Source of the DNA: Prevotellaceae bacterium HUN156 | GTDB taxonomy: Bacteria; Bacteroidota; Bacteroidia; Bacteroidales; Bacteroidaceae | Assembly: GCA_900119285.1 (NCBI GenBank) | Contig: FPIT01000006.1 | Coordinates: forward strand, 241,433-305,432 | DNA: 64,000 nt | Direction: 5' to 3' | In this document: positions 25,463-35,429 of the stretch, piece after piece | How positions within the stretch are numbered: the stretch's first letter is position 1 | Layout of the letters: every line of letters begins with the position of its first letter | The notes under the pieces: generated by a model | Told to the model about the DNA's origin: nothing | Databases searched by the model: none | The model's input: only the letters and a program-made list of their open reading frames with translations | Position numbers and translations under genes: made by a program

Positions 25463-25637
25463 CTAGTACGGATGAGTACATACGCTAAAGTACTCGAGTA
25501 CAGAGCCTAAAATACTGCAGTACGAAAGCTATAATACTGCAGTACGGAAGCTCCGTACTCATTGTCCGGACGTTGCGGACAAAGTGTCCGAAGCCTCCGG
25601 ACATTTTGTCCCAAGTATTCGGACGAATTCTGGGACT
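25462..25637. repeat. 22-bp-period palindromic array (array B, eight units)
   Basis: Eight exact 22-base units start at 25462, 25484, 25506, 25528, 25550, 25572, 25594 and 25616. Cores are palindromic: GTACTCGAGTAC (unit 2), GTACTGCAGTA-like ATACTGCAGTAC (units 3 and 4), CGGACAAAGTGTCCG (unit 6), CCGGACATTTTGTCC (unit 7). The arm sequence switches from GTAC-type to GGACA/TGTCC-type at hybrid unit 5, while the spacing stays constant. The last four units resemble array E at 63234. Confidence 0.85.
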
Positions 25638-25679
25638 TTAGTTCTTGGCCACTCTTTTCTATGTTTTTTTATTTTTTCT

Positions 25680-25956
25680 AAAAACATCTAACCTTCTACC
25701 CCAACAGGGCTGTAGCCTCGATGTACAGGACGTTTCAGGTATGTTAATAGTTTGCCAACTATTAACATACATCTACTAAACTTGCACTTCAGATTTTATT
25801 ACGACCACAGATTGCACGGATTTTTCAGATTTTTTGGGGGTGCACTTCAAGCATGTAGGTTAATAGTAGGTTAGAAGTTTGCAAACTATTAACATGGTTC
25901 AAATCCTTTGTACATCGGCATTTGAAGGGTGTTAGGGTAGAAGGTTAGATGTTTTT
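25680..25956. mobile_element. MITE-like element with 76-bp imperfect terminal inverted repeats
   Basis: The left arm 25680-25755 and right arm 25881-25956 are both 76 bases long and are reverse complements with a block of mismatches in the middle. The outer 22 bases match perfectly (AAAAACATCTAACCTTCTAC...), as do 15 inner bases (GCAAACTATTAACAT) and TGTACATC in between. The 125-base centre has no open frame. The left arm also holds a perfect hairpin, GTATGTTAATAGTT with its complement. No target-site duplication is obvious and no transposase is nearby, so a non-autonomous element is the best guess. Confidence 0.55.
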
Positions 25957-25960
25957 GCAC

Positions 25961-26070
25961 AAATCCTTCTTTTGTTTGCAGCCTACATCCGAATAGTTTG
26001 AAGCCTAAATTCTCATCGAATTCAGCGTAAATTCGATGAGAATTATGCGTGCAAACTCATCGTCTTTTTT
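25961..26070. repeat. 22-bp-period array (array C, about five units)
   Basis: Units start at 25961, 25983, 26005, 26027 and 26049. They share an AGCCTA/GCGTAAA-like joint, and units 3 and 4 together form a perfect 15-base inverted repeat, AATTCTCATCGAATT (26008-26022) and AATTCGATGAGAATT (26030-26044). The outer units are more degenerate. Confidence 0.55.
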
Positions 26071-26074
26071 ATCA

Positions 26075-26114
26075 CAAAAAAGTCTGCAGAGCTGAATAAT
26101 ACAACTCTGCAGAA
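26075..26114 (-). terminator. Terminator after the 51-residue peptide gene
   Basis: On the minus strand TCTGCAGAG and CTCTGCAGA (26105-26113 and 26083-26091) form a 9-bp stem followed by a run of six T. It ends the transcript of the surface-protein operon. Confidence 0.7.
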
Positions 26115-26169
26115 CTTGAACATTTTAATTTTGTTTCTTAGATTCCGTGAATCCTTGAAACCATATTAA

Positions 26170-26325
26170 TTACCATGAATTACCTGGATCTCCACCTGAT
26201 TTATCATAATCCAAGTCATCATCAAGACCTGTAGTATTGCTTCCCTGAAGTGAACCAGCGAGCAGGGCGCTCTGCTGTTGCAGCACTACTACCTGCATAT
26301 CGGGATTAATATATTCTTTTTTCAT
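26170..26325 (-). CDS. 51-residue acidic peptide, companion of surface protein
   Basis: ATG at 26325 opens a 51-codon frame, MKKEYINPDMQVVVLQQQSA... ending SGGDPGNSW, with TAA at 26170. Proteins of this shape (MKKxYxxP start, hydrophobic VVVLQQQSALLAGS stretch, acidic Gly/Asp/Ser tail) recur in Prevotella and Bacteroides, as far as I know without an assigned function. The start is 13 bases after the stop of the large GLUG-repeat protein, so the two are cotranscribed, and a good terminator follows. There is no normal signal peptide; LLAGS could be a processing site, but that is speculation. Confidence 0.7.
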   Translation of the reverse strand: MKKEYINPDMQVVVLQQQSALLAGSLQGSNTTGLDDDLDYDKSGGDPGNSW

Positions 26326-26337
26326 CTTCTTTACTTT

Positions 26338-29300
26338 TTACTTTACAATCTTTTTACCATTCACGATATACAAGCCCTTAGTAGGATTAGCCACCTTACG
26401 TCCCTGAAGGTCATAGTAGCTATTTGTAGCATTCGTTGAATTCGTGTTCGTCAACTCAATGATTCCTGTGGCGGTCTCGCCATCATCAAAGTTCATATTG
26501 AAACTACGAGCACTTTCTGCATCGCGCAACTGGAAGTAAGCACGGAAGCCATTCATATTGGCTGTAGCTGTAGGATAGGTCAACGTGTTACCACCCTTGA
26601 TAAAGAGCACAGACTTATCGCCTGCTGTCAATTCAGTTGGGTTCATCACTGGTACGAAGTTCACCTCAGCAGTCTCTGTAGTGGTAGTTCCATCAACAAT
26701 GCTCACGCCATTGAATACAGGATTAGCCACCGTTGAAGCAACCTTTACCAGATAAGGCTTACCAGCCTCAATATTAGTAGCCTCAACAAAGTTCAGTGTC
26801 AGCACATCGTTACTCAGTGATGAGCTTGACAATTCTCTCACCTTAACTCCAACGCCGAATACGCTCTCAATCTGGGCGCTGCTGATTTCGAATGGAGCGC
26901 AGAAGGTATTCCAACCACCAGCTTGCAGAGTGCGACCACTTAGAGTAACCTCATACACCTTTCCGTCAGCTGCAACAGCTGCGATGTCCGTAGAATTATC
27001 AGCATTATCTGCTAAAGTCAATACGTTCTTAGTTCCCTTAGCATATACCAATACATCGAAGGGGATTGTGGTAACATCATCACCTGTACCATCGGCTGCT
27101 GTATTCCAACCACCAGTGAGGGTATAGCCCGTACGAGTAGGTTCTGCGGTCTGGAGTGTTACATGACAAGCTCCGTGAGTTGAGTTATGTTCATCAAACA
27201 TCAAATCAGCAGAATTAGCTACAGGATTGAACGAACCAGCAAAAGTAAGATTGCCGTCGCTTGAGACTGCCGCAACAGGAGCAGCATTGTTGATGGTAAC
27301 ACCAGTAAACACAGGATTACTAATATTGCTACCGCTTGTCCACTTGATGATAAAAGGAGTACCTGCAGGAATCGTAGCAGGAGCATTGATAAAGTCAAGT
27401 CTCATCACGCCATCAGTCATATTTGATGAAGAGCTGAACACCTTAGCGACAACTCCGTTTCCATCAAGCACACTACCTGCGATAGTCAGGTCGAATGGCA
27501 GACACAATGTATTCCAGCTACCATTTTTATAGAGTGTACGTCCTGAGAGAGTAACACGAGCAATCTTTCCATTCCATGTTGAGAGTATAGCATCATTGTT
27601 TGAAGAATATGACATATTGAAGACATTCGCACTAAATGAAGCACTGATGCTTACAGCCTTTGAGGGCATAGTGAATGTCTTGCTACTGGTAATATTATGA
27701 TTACTACCATCGTTATAGGTCACACTACTAACGCTATAGCCATCGTTGGGCGTAGCTGTTACTGTTACAGTAGCACCTGCCTTAAAATAATCCTTTGAGT
27801 TATGGGTAACAGCCTTCGTTGCAGCAGCAATAGTACCATTGCTTACGGCATTAAGTGTAACCGCATAAACAGGCAGGCCACCATCGTTGGCAGATACATC
27901 TTGGGGAGATTGGGGAAGGTTCTGGCTATCAGTTCCCCTACCGATACCATTATCGGTAGTATAGGCTACTTCTCCAATCGTTACCGTACAAGGAAGATAA
28001 TAGTTGTTTTGTAGACTTCCTCCATTGTTCACAGTAATGGCACCAGCACTGCGTTTGTAATAATTACCTCTACAAGTCACATTATCTCCATAATAGAAAC
28101 AATCTTTAAGAGTGGCGTCATTTCTACCTACAACACCAGCAATATAATTTGCATAATCACCACTACCAATAACCGTTGCTGCAGAAGTACAGCCAGAAAC
28201 AGTACCTCTATTGTTTTCGCCCAAGATGCCACCAACATTATATTGACCTTTTACAAGAACATTCTTAACGTGGCAATTAGTAATTTTGCTTTGTGCAACA
28301 TTATCACCCGAGTATCCCAAGACTCCACCAACGTGGTAACTTGTTGACGTAATACGTGCATCATCAAGTATCACGTTCTTAATTTCAGCATCGTTGGTAT
28401 ACAATTTTCCAAAGAGACCAACATATCTCTCGGTCTCATAAATACGAAGACCACTAATGGTATGGTTGTCACCATCAAAATGGCCACAAAAAGTTGGCCA
28501 ACCTATACCAATTGGTGTAAAATTACTAGTTGTGCTATTCTCCAAGTCCCAAGTATCGTTAGCAGCATGGCTAAAGGTGATGTCGGCACCTAACTTAAAG
28601 TATTTGCCTTCGTAGTGTTTAAATGTAGAATCGTCATTAACCTTTGTGGCAAGGAGATTAAGGCCTTCGACAGAGGTAATAACATAAGGATGGTTCTCCG
28701 AACCATCGGCTCCACCTGCCAATCCCCACAGGTCATTCATCACGCCCGTAACAGTGATATTCTTGCTAGGCATGGTAATGCTATACGTTTCATCGCTATT
28801 GGCAGTTACTGTAACATTATTGTTAGATGCATCCTTAGCGGTCATCGCTGCAATGGTAACACCTTCTTGTCCAGAAGTAACAACATATTTGAGGACAGCT
28901 ACATCGCCAGATCCAATATAGAGATTACCGTTATAATAAACACCTGCGCTGCTATTAGTAGGAACAACCGCTTCGGGAAGTGCGGCTGTATAGGCAAATT
29001 TACCCTGTGTAGTACCTAGGGCTGTTGCATAGTAGCAGTAGGTCATGGTGTTAGCACTGCTGTTAACAAGTGAATAGTTGCCTGAGGTATTGACTGACAC
29101 AGAGGAAGGAACAAACAAGCACTTAGTCATGTTCAGTGTTCCACTCTTCTTACCTACAATACCACTCCATGCAGAAGTATTGCTTCCCTGCATTCTTCCT
29201 GCAAAGACGCAATTGTTTATATTGAGCGTACCTGAAGCAACCTCACCAACCAAACCGCCATGGTTTGCTGCTCCGCTATAGGTAGAACTGATAGTAACTG

Positions 29301-30747
29301 TTGATACAACATTTTCGATAGTCGCTGTACCACCACTTACCTTACCCACCAATCCTGATGCATTTTTATAGCTGGTAGAAATAGTACCTGCAATATTTAC
29401 ATCATGAATGGTTGCGCCATTGATATTGGCAAAAGGCGCACAATAGTTACCTGTAGCTGTTGCATTGAAGGTGATTGTGCGGGTTCTGTCATAAGTATCT
29501 ACACCATAGAAAATGCCCTTGAAAGGATGAGTACTGTCACCAATTGGTGTAGATACCGTTACATCATTCTTCATACGCAGCGTCTTGCCACTGAAGTCAA
29601 CACCTCTAGCCACACATTCTGCCACCATATTCCAAGTTCCCTCATCATATACCTCGTAACAATCATAGGTAGAGTCATAAGGAGGCATATTACCTTTAAA
29701 GACGAGCGTAATGTCATAGGAAGGCATCGTATAACTATTATCTACACTAGTAGCAACAGAAGAGTTGTTGGATGTTCTATTTACATCAAATGTACTAGTT
29801 CCGCTTCCGTTTGCAGGGAATACATAGAATGTACAACCTGCTGGCGTATAGTATTTGTGATTGAAGAAAAGACCATTATAATAAGAATTCTTATGTCCTT
29901 GTTCTCCAGAAACTACAAATTGAGAAGGAACTGTTACTGTATAAGCAAAAGTAACATTGCTATAACCACTTATGAGTGAACTGCTGGTATAGTAGTTATT
30001 TCTTATTGTTCCATTAGTGTATTTACCCACTACGGCAAAGTTGTTGGTATTCGTTGAGAATGAAGATATCTGCATAGTACCTGCGAACACGCAGTGTTCT
30101 ATCGTAGCGCCATTGAGCTCACCAACCATACCTCCCATGGAGTTATAACCACCATTTGCATAACTCAACGTAATGCTGGCTTCTGAAATACAATGACTGA
30201 TTCTACCTCCACGTGTAAATCCAACAATACTACCATATTGCGAACCATTGGGGTTGATGGCATTCAGTACCACATCGCTACCGATGGTACAATCCTCAAT
30301 TGTTCCTTCGCTGTAACTGGCAATAATACCTGACTGATTCCATGCACTAATTTGCGTATTAGTCACCTTCAGGTTCTTTACAACACCATTCCCACCGATA
30401 GAACCAAAAAGGCCCTTTCCCATTTCACCAATACTCATTCGTACACCACTAATGGTATGGCCATTTCCATTCAAAACACCTTGGAAGTAATAGCTACCAG
30501 AAGCAATTGGTGAGAAATTGTTAGACTGAGAGGAATTAAACGCAATGTCACTGGTTAACTCAAAGTAGACACCGTCAAAATTGTTCGATGCAGATTGAGA
30601 TCTCAGAGTATTGAGATCACTCACTGAAGCAATTTTGTACGGATTACTTTGCGTACCCTGACCATCCCATGCCCACGCCGTCACGGTCGAGAGCAACATC
30701 ACGAGCAGCATCATGGCTACACGCGTAAGAAAAGAGTTTCTTTTCAT
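26338..30747 (-). CDS. Large secreted GLUG/InlB-B-repeat surface protein
   Basis: A 1469-residue extracellular protein. I start it at MKRNSFLTRVAMMLLVMLLS because this gives a clean signal peptide ending TAWA; upstream in-frame starts (30783, 30843) would bury it. The mature protein holds several GLUG-type repeats (GGMVGELNGATIEHCVFAGT, SGLVGKVSGGTATIENVV, GGLVGEVASGTLNINNCVFA, GGILGENNRGTVSGC), each with the preamble on hidden or nested counts typical of beta-helix surface proteins. A divergent InlB B-repeat is visible around AGATVTVTATPNDGYSVSSV. The C-terminus YYDLQGRKVANPTKGLYIVN followed by GKKIVK is the common Prevotella secretion/anchoring tail. Probably an adhesin or structural surface protein; ligand unknown. 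A leader with a terminator-like hairpin precedes it. Confidence 0.8.
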   Translation of the reverse strand: MKRNSFLTRVAMMLLVMLLSTVTAWAWDGQGTQSNPYKIASVSDLNTLRSQSASNNFDGVYFELTSDIAFNSSQSNNFSPIASGSYYFQGVLNGNGHTISGVRMSIGEMGKGLFGSIGGNGVVKNLKVTNTQISAWNQSGIIASYSEGTIEDCTIGSDVVLNAINPNGSQYGSIVGFTRGGRISHCISEASITLSYANGGYNSMGGMVGELNGATIEHCVFAGTMQISSFSTNTNNFAVVGKYTNGTIRNNYYTSSSLISGYSNVTFAYTVTVPSQFVVSGEQGHKNSYYNGLFFNHKYYTPAGCTFYVFPANGSGTSTFDVNRTSNNSSVATSVDNSYTMPSYDITLVFKGNMPPYDSTYDCYEVYDEGTWNMVAECVARGVDFSGKTLRMKNDVTVSTPIGDSTHPFKGIFYGVDTYDRTRTITFNATATGNYCAPFANINGATIHDVNIAGTISTSYKNASGLVGKVSGGTATIENVVSTVTISSTYSGAANHGGLVGEVASGTLNINNCVFAGRMQGSNTSAWSGIVGKKSGTLNMTKCLFVPSSVSVNTSGNYSLVNSSANTMTYCYYATALGTTQGKFAYTAALPEAVVPTNSSAGVYYNGNLYIGSGDVAVLKYVVTSGQEGVTIAAMTAKDASNNNVTVTANSDETYSITMPSKNITVTGVMNDLWGLAGGADGSENHPYVITSVEGLNLLATKVNDDSTFKHYEGKYFKLGADITFSHAANDTWDLENSTTSNFTPIGIGWPTFCGHFDGDNHTISGLRIYETERYVGLFGKLYTNDAEIKNVILDDARITSTSYHVGGVLGYSGDNVAQSKITNCHVKNVLVKGQYNVGGILGENNRGTVSGCTSAATVIGSGDYANYIAGVVGRNDATLKDCFYYGDNVTCRGNYYKRSAGAITVNNGGSLQNNYYLPCTVTIGEVAYTTDNGIGRGTDSQNLPQSPQDVSANDGGLPVYAVTLNAVSNGTIAAATKAVTHNSKDYFKAGATVTVTATPNDGYSVSSVTYNDGSNHNITSSKTFTMPSKAVSISASFSANVFNMSYSSNNDAILSTWNGKIARVTLSGRTLYKNGSWNTLCLPFDLTIAGSVLDGNGVVAKVFSSSSNMTDGVMRLDFINAPATIPAGTPFIIKWTSGSNISNPVFTGVTINNAAPVAAVSSDGNLTFAGSFNPVANSADLMFDEHNSTHGACHVTLQTAEPTRTGYTLTGGWNTAADGTGDDVTTIPFDVLVYAKGTKNVLTLADNADNSTDIAAVAADGKVYEVTLSGRTLQAGGWNTFCAPFEISSAQIESVFGVGVKVRELSSSSLSNDVLTLNFVEATNIEAGKPYLVKVASTVANPVFNGVSIVDGTTTTETAEVNFVPVMNPTELTAGDKSVLFIKGGNTLTYPTATANMNGFRAYFQLRDAESARSFNMNFDDGETATGIIELTNTNSTNATNSYYDLQGRKVANPTKGLYIVNGKKIVK

Positions 30748-30811
30748 CTTGTTGTTAATTTTGTTACTGATTAAGTTATTCATTATTTTGAGTTGATTTA
30801 TTCCTGAATAC

Positions 30812-30852
30812 AAAAAAAATCGGCTTCTATTGTCTATGGACAAAGGAAGCCG
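30812..30852 (-). terminator. Terminator-like hairpin in leader of surface-protein gene (possible attenuator)
   Basis: On the minus strand CGGCTTC and GAAGCCG close a hairpin with a further inner TTGTC/GACAA pairing, followed by ATTTTTTTTG. It stands between the promoter at 30956 and the gene start at 30747, so full transcription of the gene must pass it. A second strong hairpin, GGCGCAG-TTTG-CTGCGCC (30862-30879), lies just upstream and might compete or stall. Confidence 0.6.
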
Positions 30853-30923
30853 TATCCTGACGGCGCAGCAAACTGCGCCATATAAACAGTGGTATATGCA
30901 ATATCTTTACTTACGTATTTCAT
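30834..30923 (-). CDS. Possible 29-residue leader peptide
   Basis: ATG at 30923 opens MKYVSKDIAYTTVYMAQFAA... ending GYGFLCP, with TAG at 30834. The frame runs through the GC-rich hairpin and ends inside the terminator-like stem, the arrangement seen in translation-controlled attenuators. Only a weak purine-rich site precedes the ATG. A real peptide is plausible but unproven. Confidence 0.35.
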   Translation of the reverse strand: MKYVSKDIAYTTVYMAQFAAPSGYGFLCP

Positions 30924-30955
30924 TCTTAATGGTTTAGGGATTTATTAAACCGGAT

Positions 30956-30986
30956 GCAAAGATACAAAAAATTAAGAAAATACAAA
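30956..30986 (-). promoter_or_regulatory. Promoter of surface-protein gene
   Basis: On the minus strand TTTG (30983-30986), 18 bases, then TATCTTTGC (30956-30964). The transcript would start about 200 bases before the surface-protein start, giving a long leader. Confidence 0.6.
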
Positions 30987-31032
30987 AGAAAAAATGTATT
31001 TCTTTTCATTTTTAAATACATAGGCAAACAAC

Positions 31033-31076
31033 TAAAAAGTAAACGCCCACCACACTTTAATTAGCATGGCGGGCGT
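31033..31076 (-). terminator. Terminator of the rpoBC operon
   Basis: On the minus strand ACGCCCGCCA and TGGTGGGCGT (31067-31076 and 31043-31052) form a 10-bp stem with one G-T pair, followed by TTTACTTTTT. It lies 30 bases after the rpoC stop. Confidence 0.75.
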
Positions 31077-31106
31077 AAACGCGTATAAGTAGGAAATTTT
31101 GTTATT

Positions 31107-34100
31107 TTATTCCATTACAGTCTCCTCGGCAAAGTCGAGAACATTCTTCTTGTTAGCTTGCATGCGCTCGTACTCTTCCTTTGAGCCAACGATGATCTTC
31201 TCGAACTCGCGGAGACCAGTACCAGCAGGAATGAGGTGACCGGCAATAACGTTCTCCTTCATACCCTCCAAGTGGTCTTCCTTACCACGGATAGCGGCTT
31301 CGTTAAGAACCTTGGTTGTCTCCTGGAACGATGCAGCTGACATGAACGACTTGGTCTGCAATGCAGCACGAGTGATACCCTGCAGAATCTGAGTAGATGT
31401 AGCGGGTACAGCATCGCGAACCTGTACGAGACGGAGGTCACGGCGCTTCAGGCTTGAGTTCTCATCACGCAGCTTGCGGGCAGTAACAATCTGACCCTTC
31501 TGCATGTTCTCTGAGTCACCTGCGTCAACAACTACCTTCTTACCCCAGATGCGGTCATTCTCCTCAGCGAAATCGAGCTTGTCGACAATCTGCTGCTCGA
31601 GGAATGTGGTATCGCCTGGATCATTGATCTCAACCTTACGCATCATCTGACGTACGATAATCTCGAAGTGCTTATCGTTGATCTTCACACCCTGCAGACG
31701 GTATACGTCTTGTACCTCGTTAACGATGTACTCCTGTACAGCCGTGGGACCCTTGATGGCAAGGATGTCGGCAGGAGTGATAACACCGTCAGAGAGTGGT
31801 GTACCAGCGCGAACGGCATCGTGCTCCTGTACCAGAATCTGCTTAGACAGTGATACGAGGTACTTGCGCTGCTCGCCAGTCTTAGAAGTAACGATAATCT
31901 CACGGTTACCACGCTTTACCTTACCCATGGTTACCTCACCGTCGATTTCGGATACGATAGCAGGGTTAGATGGATTACGAGCCTCGAACAACTCTGTTAC
32001 ACGAGGCAGACCACCGGTGATATCACCACCCTTGGCTGCTGCACGTGGAATCTTAACGAGGGTCTCACCAGTCTTAACGGTCTGACCGTCCTCAACAACA
32101 ACGTGACCACCTACAGGGAAGTTATAGGTACCAACAACCTCGCCGTTAGCATCGATGATGTCGCAGGTAGGAACCTTTGACTTATCCTTAGACTCGGTAA
32201 CAATCTTCTCGGTCAAGCCGGTAGTTTCGTCGGTTTCAGCACGGAAGGTAATACCCTCGATAACATCGTGGAACTTCAGTGTACCTGCGTACTCGGTAAC
32301 GATGACAGCGTTGAATGGATCCCACTGTGCAATCTTGTCGCCCTTCTTAACAACGTCGCCGTTCTTGAAGTAGAGTGAAGAACCGTAAGGTACGTTAACG
32401 GTAGAAAGTACGATGTTGGTATTGACATCAACGAAGCGGAGTTCACCCAGACGGCTTACTACCATCTCGCACTCGCGACCATCCTCATCGAATGGTACAG
32501 TACGAACCTCTTCGAGCTCGATACGAGAATCATTCTTAGCTACGATGCTGGCATTTGCTGCTGCGTTGGCAGCCACACCACCGGCGTGGAACGTACGCAG
32601 TGTCAGCTGAGTACCAGGCTCACCGATAGCCTGAGCGGCAATCACACCGACAGCCTCACCCTTCTGTACCATCTTACGAGTTGCGAGGTTACGACCGTAA
32701 CACTTCTTGCAGACACCATGCTTAGACTCACAGGTGAGCACTGAGCGAATCTCAACACTCTCGATAGGAGAGTCTTCGATAATCTGTGCGATAGGCTCGG
32801 TAATCTCTTCACCAGCAGCTACGATGAGCTCACCAGTAGAAGGATGGATAATATCGTGAACGGATACACGGCCGAGGATGCGCTCATAGAGCGTAGAGAT
32901 AACCTCATCACCATTCTTCAGAGCGGTGCATACGAGGCCACGGAGTGTACCACAGTCATCCTCATTAATAATAACGTCGTGAGAAACGTCAACCAGACGA
33001 CGAGTCAGATAACCAGCGTCGGCAGTCTTCATGGCGGTATCGGCAAGACCCTTACGAGCACCGTGGGTAGAGATAAAGTACTCGAGCACTGACATACCCT
33101 CCTTGAAGTTAGACAGAATTGGGTTCTCAATAATTTGAGCGCCCTCAGCACCTGCCTTCTGAGGCTTAGCCATCAGACCACGCATACCAGAGAGCTGACG
33201 AATCTGGTCCTTACTACCACGGGCACCAGAGTCAAGCATCATGAATACAGCGTTGAAGCCCTGGTCAGCCTCGGTCATCTCCTTCATCAATACGTTACCA
33301 AGGTCGTTGTTGACGTGAGTCCAGGTATCGATAACCTGATTATAACGCTCGTTGTCGGTGATGAAACCCATGTTATAGTTCTCAGTAATCTGCTGCACCT
33401 CGGCATTACCCTTAGCAATCAAGTCTTTCTTGGCCTCAGGAATAATGATGTCGTCGAGGTTGAACGACAGACCTGCCTCATAGGCCATGCGGTAACCGAG
33501 GTTCTTAATACCATCGAGGAACTCACATGCCTCAGCGAAACCTACGTTCTTGATAACATCGGCAATGATGTCGCGCAGAGACTTCTTAGAAACAATCTTA
33601 TTAACGAAACCTACCTCCTTAGGAATGATGCCATTTACGATGACACGACCAACAGAGGTCTCAACCATGTGACGAACAGGCTTGCCGTCAACGATATCGT
33701 CAACGAGCACCTTAACCTGAGCGTGCAGGTCGCACTTGCCCTCGTTGTGGGCAATGATAGCCTCTTCTGGACCATAGAAGGTAAGACCTTCACCCTTAGC
33801 GCCTGGACGAATCTTAGAGATGTAGTACAGACCGAGTACCATATCCTGTGAAGGCACAGTAATAGGAGCACCGTTGGCAGGGTTCAGAATATTGTGGCTC
33901 TGGAGCATCAGAATCTGTGCTTCCAGAATAGCTTCATTAGACAGTGGGAGGTGGACAGCCATCTGGTCACCATCGAAGTCGGCGTTGAACGCGGTACAAG
34001 CCAGTGGGTGCAGCTGGATAGCTTTACCCTCGATGAGCTTAGGCTGGAAGGCCTGAATACCCAAACGGTGCAGTGTTGGTGCACGGTTGAGGAGTACAGG

Positions 34101-35429
34101 ATGACCCTTCATCACATTCTCCAGAATATCCCAAATCACGGGCTCACGGCGATCGACAATCTTCTTAGCTGACTTAACAGTCTTAACGATGCCGCGCTCA
34201 ATGAGCTTACGGATAATGAATGGCTTATAAAGCTCGGCTGCCATCAACTTAGGCAGACCGCACTCACCCATCTTCAACTCAGGACCTACAACGATAACGG
34301 AACGGGCTGAGTAGTCAACACGCTTACCGAGCAAGTTCTGACGGAAGCGACCCTGCTTACCCTTCAGTGAGTCAGAGAGTGACTTCAGAGGACGGTTGCT
34401 ATCGCTCTTAACGGCTGAAGACTTGCGGCTGTTGTCAAACAATGAGTCAACAGCTTCCTGCAACATACGCTTCTCGATACGCAGGATGACCTCAGGAGCG
34501 TGAATCTCCATCAGACGCTTCAGACGGTTGTTACGGATGATAACACGACGATAGAGGTCGTTCAGGTCGGAAGTAGCGAAGCGGCCACCATCCAGGGGAA
34601 CGAGAGGACGCAGCTCAGGAGGAGTAACAGGGATAATCTTCATAATCATCCACTCAGGACGGTTGATACCCTTCTCTACTGATGAGCGGAAAGCCTCTAC
34701 TACCTGCAGGCGCTTCAAAGCCTCGTTCTTACGCTGCATAGAAGAGTCGCTGTTAGCGCGATCACGCAGCTCGTAAGACAATGAGTCGAGGTCAAGACGG
34801 ATGAGGAGGTCGTAGATAGCCTCTGCACCCATCTTACAGATGAACTTATTGGGATCGCTATCGTCGAGATAGTCGTTCTCAGGAGAGATCTGATTGTCGA
34901 TAATATCGTTGTACTCCTCCTCAGAGAGCAGGTCGTACATCTGAGAACCAACAACAGGATTGCCTTCAGCGTCCTTCTTGCCGGCCATCACACCTGGCTG
35001 GATAACCACGTAGCGCTCGTAGTAGATGATAGCATCGAGCTTCTTAGTGGGCAAGCCAAGCAGGTAGCCAATCTTGTTGGGCAGTGAACGGAAGTACCAG
35101 ATATGAGCTACGGGCACAACGAGCTCGATGTGACCAGTGCGCTCACGACGTACCTTCTTCTCGGTAACCTCTACACCACAACGGTCGCAGACAATACCCT
35201 TATAGCGGATGCGCTTGTACTTACCGCAGGCACACTCATAGTCCTTGGTAGGACCGAAGATGCGCTCGCAGAACAGACCGTCACGCTCAGGCTTGTAGGT
35301 ACGATAGTTGATGGTCTCAGGCTTTGTAACCTCACCAAATGAACTCTCGAGAATCTCCTCAGGAGAAGCGAGTCCAATGGTAATCTTGGTGAAGTTTGTC
35401 TTTATCTTTGTATCTTTCTTGAAAGCCAT
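31107..35429 (-). CDS. rpoC: RNA polymerase beta' subunit
   Basis: Beta' subunit of 1440 residues, the full Bacteroidota length. The N-terminal zinc ribbon is [19 protein letters not shown]; the catalytic loop with the Mg-binding aspartates is [12 protein letters not shown]; the second zinc site is visible as [37 protein letters not shown] is the trigger loop. I start it at [15 protein letters not shown] (35429), as in other Bacteroidota; a TTG nine bases upstream lies inside the heptamer array. The gap to rpoB is 37 bases and consists almost entirely of that array. Confidence 0.97.
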   Translation of the reverse strand: MAFKKDTKIKTNFTKITIGLASPEEILESSFGEVTKPETINYRTYKPERDGLFCERIFGPTKDYECACGKYKRIRYKGIVCDRCGVEVTEKKVRRERTGHIELVVPVAHIWYFRSLPNKIGYLLGLPTKKLDAIIYYERYVVIQPGVMAGKKDAEGNPVVGSQMYDLLSEEEYNDIIDNQISPENDYLDDSDPNKFICKMGAEAIYDLLIRLDLDSLSYELRDRANSDSSMQRKNEALKRLQVVEAFRSSVEKGINRPEWMIMKIIPVTPPELRPLVPLDGGRFATSDLNDLYRRVIIRNNRLKRLMEIHAPEVILRIEKRMLQEAVDSLFDNSRKSSAVKSDSNRPLKSLSDSLKGKQGRFRQNLLGKRVDYSARSVIVVGPELKMGECGLPKLMAAELYKPFIIRKLIERGIVKTVKSAKKIVDRREPVIWDILENVMKGHPVLLNRAPTLHRLGIQAFQPKLIEGKAIQLHPLACTAFNADFDGDQMAVHLPLSNEAILEAQILMLQSHNILNPANGAPITVPSQDMVLGLYYISKIRPGAKGEGLTFYGPEEAIIAHNEGKCDLHAQVKVLVDDIVDGKPVRHMVETSVGRVIVNGIIPKEVGFVNKIVSKKSLRDIIADVIKNVGFAEACEFLDGIKNLGYRMAYEAGLSFNLDDIIIPEAKKDLIAKGNAEVQQITENYNMGFITDNERYNQVIDTWTHVNNDLGNVLMKEMTEADQGFNAVFMMLDSGARGSKDQIRQLSGMRGLMAKPQKAGAEGAQIIENPILSNFKEGMSVLEYFISTHGARKGLADTAMKTADAGYLTRRLVDVSHDVIINEDDCGTLRGLVCTALKNGDEVISTLYERILGRVSVHDIIHPSTGELIVAAGEEITEPIAQIIEDSPIESVEIRSVLTCESKHGVCKKCYGRNLATRKMVQKGEAVGVIAAQAIGEPGTQLTLRTFHAGGVAANAAANASIVAKNDSRIELEEVRTVPFDEDGRECEMVVSRLGELRFVDVNTNIVLSTVNVPYGSSLYFKNGDVVKKGDKIAQWDPFNAVIVTEYAGTLKFHDVIEGITFRAETDETTGLTEKIVTESKDKSKVPTCDIIDANGEVVGTYNFPVGGHVVVEDGQTVKTGETLVKIPRAAAKGGDITGGLPRVTELFEARNPSNPAIVSEIDGEVTMGKVKRGNREIIVTSKTGEQRKYLVSLSKQILVQEHDAVRAGTPLSDGVITPADILAIKGPTAVQEYIVNEVQDVYRLQGVKINDKHFEIIVRQMMRKVEINDPGDTTFLEQQIVDKLDFAEENDRIWGKKVVVDAGDSENMQKGQIVTARKLRDENSSLKRRDLRLVQVRDAVPATSTQILQGITRAALQTKSFMSAASFQETTKVLNEAAIRGKEDHLEGMKENVIAGHLIPAGTGLREFEKIIVGSKEEYERMQANKKNVLDFAEETVME

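Noticed and set aside
25462..25637. CRISPR array at the 22-bp repeats
   Set aside because: No constant repeat with unique spacers of 25-40 bases; units are contiguous palindromes and there are no cas genes in the window.
30748..30843. Longer N-terminus for the GLUG-repeat protein
   Set aside because: It would place the signal peptide 32 residues inside the protein and start within the terminator-like hairpin.
32844..33851. Long plus-strand reading frames opposite rpoC and rpoB
   Set aside because: They mirror the codon structure of the highly conserved rpo genes and have no promoters or recognisable domains.
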